Shown: one piece after another, positions 6,857-9,941 of the stretch
Numbering within the stretch: position 1 is the first letter of the stretch
Layout: the number at the start of each line of letters is the position of its first letter
NCBI GenBank assembly: GCA_015486905.1
Contig: WFQV01000457.1
Coordinates: forward strand, 1-9,941
DNA: 9,941 nucleotides
From: Melioribacteraceae bacterium
GTDB lineage: Bacteria; Bacteroidota; Ignavibacteria; Ignavibacteriales; Melioribacteraceae
Direction: 5' to 3'
The notes under the pieces: model-generated
What the model was told of the DNA's origin: nothing
What the model saw: only the letters and a program-made list of their open reading frames with translations
Databases searched by the model: none
Made by a program: the position numbers and the translations under genes

Positions 6857-8263
6857 TTGGAAGAGAAAAAATACGACATTGTTGTTTTAGGCGGAGGTCC
6901 CGGCGGTTACGTTACCGCTATTAGATCCGCACAACTCGGTTTTAATACGGCAATAATAGAAAAAGAGAATCTCGGCGGCATTTGCCTAAACTGGGGATGT
7001 ATTCCTACAAAGGCTTTGCTCAAAAGCGCAGAACTTTACGATACGATTAAAAACCATTCGGGCGAATTCGGTTTGAGCATTGAAAATGTTGAATTTGATT
7101 TTGAGAAAATCATTAAACGCAGCCGGCGGGTTTCCAACAAAGTTACCAAAGGCGTGGAATATTTAATGCGGGAAAATAAAATTGTCGTACTTAAAGGTTA
7201 CGGCAAACTTACGAAGAAGAAAACGATTGAAATCTTTAATGATGAAAATAAAATTGCCGAATCGGTGCAAGCCGAAAACATAATTATTTCTACCGGTGCA
7301 AGACCCCGCCAATTACCCGGCTTGAAAATTGACCACGAAAAAATAATTTCCAGCAAGGATGCAATGACGTTGGAATCCCTCCCGGAAGAAATGGTAATAA
7401 TTGGTGCAGGTGCAATAGGAATGGAGTTCGCTTATTTTTATTCAACACTTGGAACGAAAGTGACGATTGTGGAAATGCTTTCGCATTTGCTTCCGCTTGA
7501 AGATGAAGAAATTTCCACTCTGCTTGAGAAAAATTTTCGAAAAAGAAAAATTAGTTTTTACACTTCCTCGACTGTAGAAAGCGTTGTTGTTAAAGGGGAA
7601 AAAGCAAGCGTCAAAGTAAAAACTCCCGAAGGTGAAATTTCGTTGAATGCGGACAAAGTGCTAAGCGCCGTGGGTGTCGTTGGAAACATTGAGAATATTG
7701 GATTTGAAGAACTAGGAATTGAAGTTGAGCGTTCTTTCATTAAAGTTGACAAAAACACTTACCGAACGAACGTCGAAAATATTTACGCAGTGGGAGATGT
7801 AATCGGTCCGCCCCTTTTGGCTCACGTGGCTTCACACGAAGGAATTGCTTGCGTAGAAGGAATTAAAGGGATTTCCAAGGGCGGCATCGATTACGATTCG
7901 ATTCCCGCCTGCACTTACTGTCAGCCACAAGTTGCAAGCATAGGTATGACCGAAAAGCAAGCGCTTGAAGCCGGGCACAAAATTAAAGTCGGACGCTTCC
8001 CTTATTCCGCAAGCGGTAAAGCCGCAGCAATTGGCGAGCGTGAAGGATTGGTGAAATTAATATTCGACGAGAAATACGGCGGACTTTTAGGTGCGCATAT
8101 TATCGGAGCTGAAGCTACCGAACTTATTGCCGAGTTGGGAATTGCCAAGAAGTTGGAAGCCGATTACGATACGATTGAAAAAACGGTTCATGCTCACCCG
8201 ACACTTTCGGAAACAATAATGGAAGCCGCCGGAGACGCCGATGGCAAATCAATACACATCTAA
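6857..8263 (+). CDS. lpdA: Dihydrolipoyl dehydrogenase (E3)
   Basis: A 468-residue FAD flavoprotein that reoxidises dihydrolipoyl groups on E2 of 2-oxoacid dehydrogenase complexes (or on glycine-cleavage H protein), passing electrons to NAD+. The FAD dinucleotide fold is at GGGPGGY (12-18). The redox disulfide is Cys43/Cys48 in GGICLNWGCIPTK. The NAD-binding fold is GAGAIG (183-188), the second FAD motif is IYAVGD (309-314), and the C-terminal dimer-interface base is His447 with Glu452 in HAHPTLSE. All catalytic residues are present and length is normal for the family. The start is TTG at 6857, supported by AAGGAG at 6843-6848 with 8-nt spacing; no in-frame ATG would keep the N-terminal FAD motif. 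GC of about 40-48% in its 3' part contrasts with the R-M operon. The lipB start lies inside its 3' end. Adjacent lipB and E1 genes indicate a role in a 2-oxoacid dehydrogenase complex. Confidence 0.97.
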   Translation: MEEKKYDIVVLGGGPGGYVTAIRSAQLGFNTAIIEKENLGGICLNWGCIPTKALLKSAELYDTIKNHSGEFGLSIENVEFDFEKIIKRSRRVSNKVTKGVEYLMRENKIVVLKGYGKLTKKKTIEIFNDENKIAESVQAENIIISTGARPRQLPGLKIDHEKIISSKDAMTLESLPEEMVIIGAGAIGMEFAYFYSTLGTKVTIVEMLSHLLPLEDEEISTLLEKNFRKRKISFYTSSTVESVVVKGEKASVKVKTPEGEISLNADKVLSAVGVVGNIENIGFEELGIEVERSFIKVDKNTYRTNVENIYAVGDVIGPPLLAHVASHEGIACVEGIKGISKGGIDYDSIPACTYCQPQVASIGMTEKQALEAGHKIKVGRFPYSASGKAAAIGEREGLVKLIFDEKYGGLLGAHIIGAEATELIAELGIAKKLEADYDTIEKTVHAHPTLSETIMEAAGDADGKSIHI

Positions 8264-8948
8264 AATATTAGAGGTTGAAAATCTCGGTGTAATCGATTAT
8301 TTGACAGCCTGGGGTCTTCAAAAGGATTACTTCAAAGGGCTTTACAACGGTGAGAGCAGGGAAAAGCTGTTATTATTGGAGCATCCCCACACTTACACTT
8401 TCGGAAAGTCCGGAGATAAAAATAATCTGCTGCTTTCGGAAAAAGAGTTAAACGAAAAAGGGATTAAGGTTTACGATGTGGACAGAGGCGGCGATGTAAC
8501 CTACCACGGTCCCGGTCAGCTTGTAGCTTATTCGATAATTAACTTACGAAAGTGGAAAACCGATGTGAATGAATATTTAAGGGCTCTGGAAGAGGTAGTC
8601 ATCGGAACTTGTTCGGAGTTCGGATTGAATGCCGAAAGACTAAGGGGCTACACGGGTGTTTGGATTGAAAACAGAAAAATTTGTGCAATCGGTGCGAAGG
8701 TTACAAATTGGATTACAATGCACGGATTTGCTCTTAACGTTAACACGGACTTGTCGTTTTTTAAAGGGATTATTCCATGCGGAATAAAGAGCAAGGAAGT
8801 TACATCGATGAAAAAGGAATTAGGTTTTGCTCTTGACATGGAGCAAGTTAAAAAAAAGGTAGCGAAAAATTTTGCTTCAATTTTTGAATTTAAAGAAACG
8901 GTTATTAATGAAGAATTAAAAATTAAGAATGAAGAATTAAGCGTTTAA
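8241..8948 (+). CDS. lipB: Octanoyl-[ACP]:protein N-octanoyltransferase (LipB)
   Basis: A 235-residue cytoplasmic enzyme that moves octanoyl from acyl carrier protein to a lysine of lipoyl domains; LipA then inserts sulfur. The signature RGGDVTYHGPGQLVAY is at 82-97. The catalytic pair is Lys146 (RKICAIG) and Cys180 (PCGI), 34 residues apart as in the M. tuberculosis enzyme (Lys142/Cys176). MHGFALNVN (160-168) is also typical. ATG 8241 is supported by GGAG at 8231-8234 (6-nt spacing) and places the conserved LGVIDY near residue 15, as usual. It overlaps lpdA by 23 nt in another frame, implying translational coupling. The last about 14 residues (VINEELKIKNEELSV) are encoded by a 7-nt tandem repeat and look like repeat-derived sequence, not part of the conserved fold. 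Confidence 0.96.
   Translation: MANQYTSKILEVENLGVIDYLTAWGLQKDYFKGLYNGESREKLLLLEHPHTYTFGKSGDKNNLLLSEKELNEKGIKVYDVDRGGDVTYHGPGQLVAYSIINLRKWKTDVNEYLRALEEVVIGTCSEFGLNAERLRGYTGVWIENRKICAIGAKVTNWITMHGFALNVNTDLSFFKGIIPCGIKSKEVTSMKKELGFALDMEQVKKKVAKNFASIFEFKETVINEELKIKNEELSV
8907..8941 (+). repeat. Heptanucleotide tandem repeat (AATGAAG/AATTAAR, five units) inside the lipB 3' end
   Basis: Five consecutive 7-nt units start at 8907, 8914, 8921, 8928 and 8935; each is AATGAAG, AATTAAA or AATTAAG. The 13-nt sequence AATGAAGAATTAA occurs exactly twice, 21 nt apart (8907-8919 and 8928-8940). As 21 nt is seven codons, the repeat is translated as NEELKIK followed by NEEL. The array ends 4 nt before the lipB stop codon (8946-8948). 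Confidence 0.85.
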
Positions 8949-8972
8949 TAGACTAAGGAGAGAAGAAGATTA

Positions 8973-9078
8973 TTGCTGTTGAAAATTCGAATGATTTTTA
9001 ATGTTTAACCTCTCGCGTCTTACTTTGAAAAATTTCTTATTTCTCGTTTCTTCTTTCTGATTTTTCTAACAACAGCAA
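8973..9078. repeat. 9-bp inverted repeat TTGCTGTTG / CAACAGCAA spanning the lipB-E1 spacer
   Basis: The arms are 8973-8981 and 9070-9078, perfectly complementary, with 88 nt between. The right arm overlaps AAGGA (9077-9081), the best ribosome binding site candidate for the E1 gene (12 nt before its ATG). Pairing of the two arms in mRNA would partly hide that site. It could equally be the ends of a tiny 106-bp inserted element; there is no clear target duplication beyond GATT-like flanks. Confidence 0.5.
9033..9067. repeat. Heptanucleotide tandem repeat TTTCTNN (four units plus a degenerate fifth)
   Basis: TTTCT recurs exactly every 7 nt at 9033, 9040, 9047 and 9054, with the last two bases of each unit variable (TA, CG, TC, GA). 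The next heptamer, TTTTTCT, looks like a decayed unit. It sits between the arms of the inverted repeat in the lipB-E1 spacer. The unit differs from the AAT(G/T)AAR repeat of lipB but has the same 7-nt period. Confidence 0.7.
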
Positions 9079-9093
9079 GGATTGGTAAAACAA

Positions 9094-9941
9094 ATGAAAA
9101 TAGATATTTCAAATAATGAACTATTGGAAAAATTAAAATTAATGATTTTTTCACGAACGCTCGACAATAAAGTAATGACTTTAATTAAACAGAGCAAAGC
9201 GGATTTCTTAATCTCCGGTGCGGGACACGAAGCCGTGCAAATAGCTTTCGGCGAAACGCTTAAACCCAAATATGATTGGGCTTACCCATACTACCGCGAT
9301 ATGGCTTTCCTTTTGGCACTCGGAGTAACGCCGGAAAATATTATGCTGGAAATGCTCGGTAAAGCCGAAGACCCCGCAAACGGAGGAAGGCAAATGCCAA
9401 ACCATTGGGGTTCAAAGGAATTCAATATCCCTTCGCAATCAAGTCCGACCGGAACGCAATTCCTTCAAGCGGTTGGCACTGCCTTGGCTTACAGAAAAAA
9501 AGGTGAGACGCGTGTGGTTTACGCGAGTGCCGGCGAAGGAACCACGAGTCAAGGGGAATTTCATGAAGCGGTCAATTGGGCTTCGCGTGAAAAACTCCCC
9601 GTCATCTTTGTGATTCAAAATAATAAATGGGCTATCTCCGTTTCGGTTGCCGAACAGACGGGAGGTAAAAACAGCTCTATTTCCGAGATGATGAAAGGTT
9701 ACGAAAATCTTCTTCGAATTTCTGCTGATGGCACGGATTATTTTGAAATGAAAAAAATTGCCGAAGAGTCTTACGAGTACGCCTCTTCCGGCAAGGGACC
9801 TGTGCTTTTGGAAGCTTATACGGTTCGCCTGTTTTCACATTCTTCCTCCGACGACCAAAAGAAATACCGCTCCGCCGATTCCCTTGAAGCGGACAAGCAA
9901 CAAGACCCGATTACAAAGCTGGCGGATTACTTAATCAATGA
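9094..9941 (+). CDS. 2-oxoacid dehydrogenase E1, alpha-type region (branched-chain type), 3' end outside window
   Basis: The first 282 codons of a thiamine-diphosphate E1 that decarboxylates a 2-oxoacid and transfers the acyl group to the lipoyl arm of E2. The ThDP motif is GEG (147-149) to NN (176-177), a 29-residue gap, in ASAGEGTTSQGEFHEAVNWA; GEG in place of GDG is usual for branched-chain E1 alpha. AYPYYRDMA (63-71) and RLFSHSSSDD (245-254, His249) match the E1 alpha active-site and loop regions. No in-frame stop occurs up to the window edge. This is compatible with a separate alpha subunit (usually 330-400 aa) or with the alpha-beta fusion common in Bacteroidota, which the window cannot decide. 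Start ATG 9094 has AAGGA at 9077-9081, a rather long 12-nt spacing. Following lpdA and lipB, it completes a lipoate-dependent dehydrogenase cluster. The substrate (branched-chain 2-oxoacids rather than pyruvate) is inferred from motifs. Confidence 0.9.
   Translation, partial: MKIDISNNELLEKLKLMIFSRTLDNKVMTLIKQSKADFLISGAGHEAVQIAFGETLKPKYDWAYPYYRDMAFLLALGVTPENIMLEMLGKAEDPANGGRQMPNHWGSKEFNIPSQSSPTGTQFLQAVGTALAYRKKGETRVVYASAGEGTTSQGEFHEAVNWASREKLPVIFVIQNNKWAISVSVAEQTGGKNSSISEMMKGYENLLRISADGTDYFEMKKIAEESYEYASSGKGPVLLEAYTVRLFSHSSSDDQKKYRSADSLEADKQQDPITKLADYLIN

Noticed and set aside
9144..9246. GEG in place of GDG in the E1 thiamine motif as a defect (motif itself at about 9532-9540)
   Set aside because: Branched-chain E1 alpha subunits normally have GEG here, and the full motif through NN is intact.

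Overview
The window is a conserved housekeeping neighbourhood interrupted by an AT-rich restriction-modification (R-M) operon, and every recognisable gene is on the + strand. Order: the 3' half of mnmA (tRNA 2-thiolation), a three-gene operon of XRE regulator + Mod methyltransferase + Res helicase/nuclease (a type III-like R-M system), then lpdA (dihydrolipoamide dehydrogenase), lipB (octanoyltransferase) and the 5' part of a branched-chain-type 2-oxoacid dehydrogenase E1 gene.

Organism: a bacterium with core genes of roughly 43% GC (hand count of 121-240 and 8041-8160). TAnnTTTG elements of the kind used as -7 promoter boxes in Bacteroidota lie upstream of the R-M operon and of lpdA, and short AT-rich heptamer repeats lie around the end of lipB. 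These suggest the Bacteroidota/Ignavibacteriota/Chlorobiota group. That is an inference from style, not a proven placement.

Region 1-518 is the mnmA tail. Region 519-611 is the R-M leader, with a putative promoter and two palindromes that could be operators for the XRE protein. Region 612-6640 is the R-M operon: xre and mod are 3 nt apart, and the res ATG lies 2 nt after the mod stop. It is poorer in GC than the flanks (sampled mod segments 27-36%) and looks horizontally acquired. The middle of mod, carrying the catalytic core and target-recognition region, is the poorest part, consistent with exchange of the specificity segment. Mod also has an unusually long N-terminal region (about 428 residues before DPPF).

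Region 6641-6856 is a 216-nt spacer with a small hairpin and a probable promoter for lpdA. Region 6857-9941 is a lipoate/2-oxoacid dehydrogenase cluster: LpdA is the E3 flavoprotein that reoxidises lipoyl groups, LipB starts lipoyl attachment to E2, and E1 is the thiamine-dependent decarboxylase that feeds the lipoyl arm. lpdA and lipB overlap by 23 nt. The lipB 3' end and the lipB-E1 spacer carry two different 7-nt tandem repeats and a 9-bp inverted repeat that reaches the E1 ribosome binding site.

I found no RNA genes, CRISPR array, insertion sequence or transposase. The R-M system is of a recognisable kind. The less ordinary points are its long Mod N-terminus, its mosaic composition, its operator-like leader and the heptamer repeats that have become the C-terminus of LipB.
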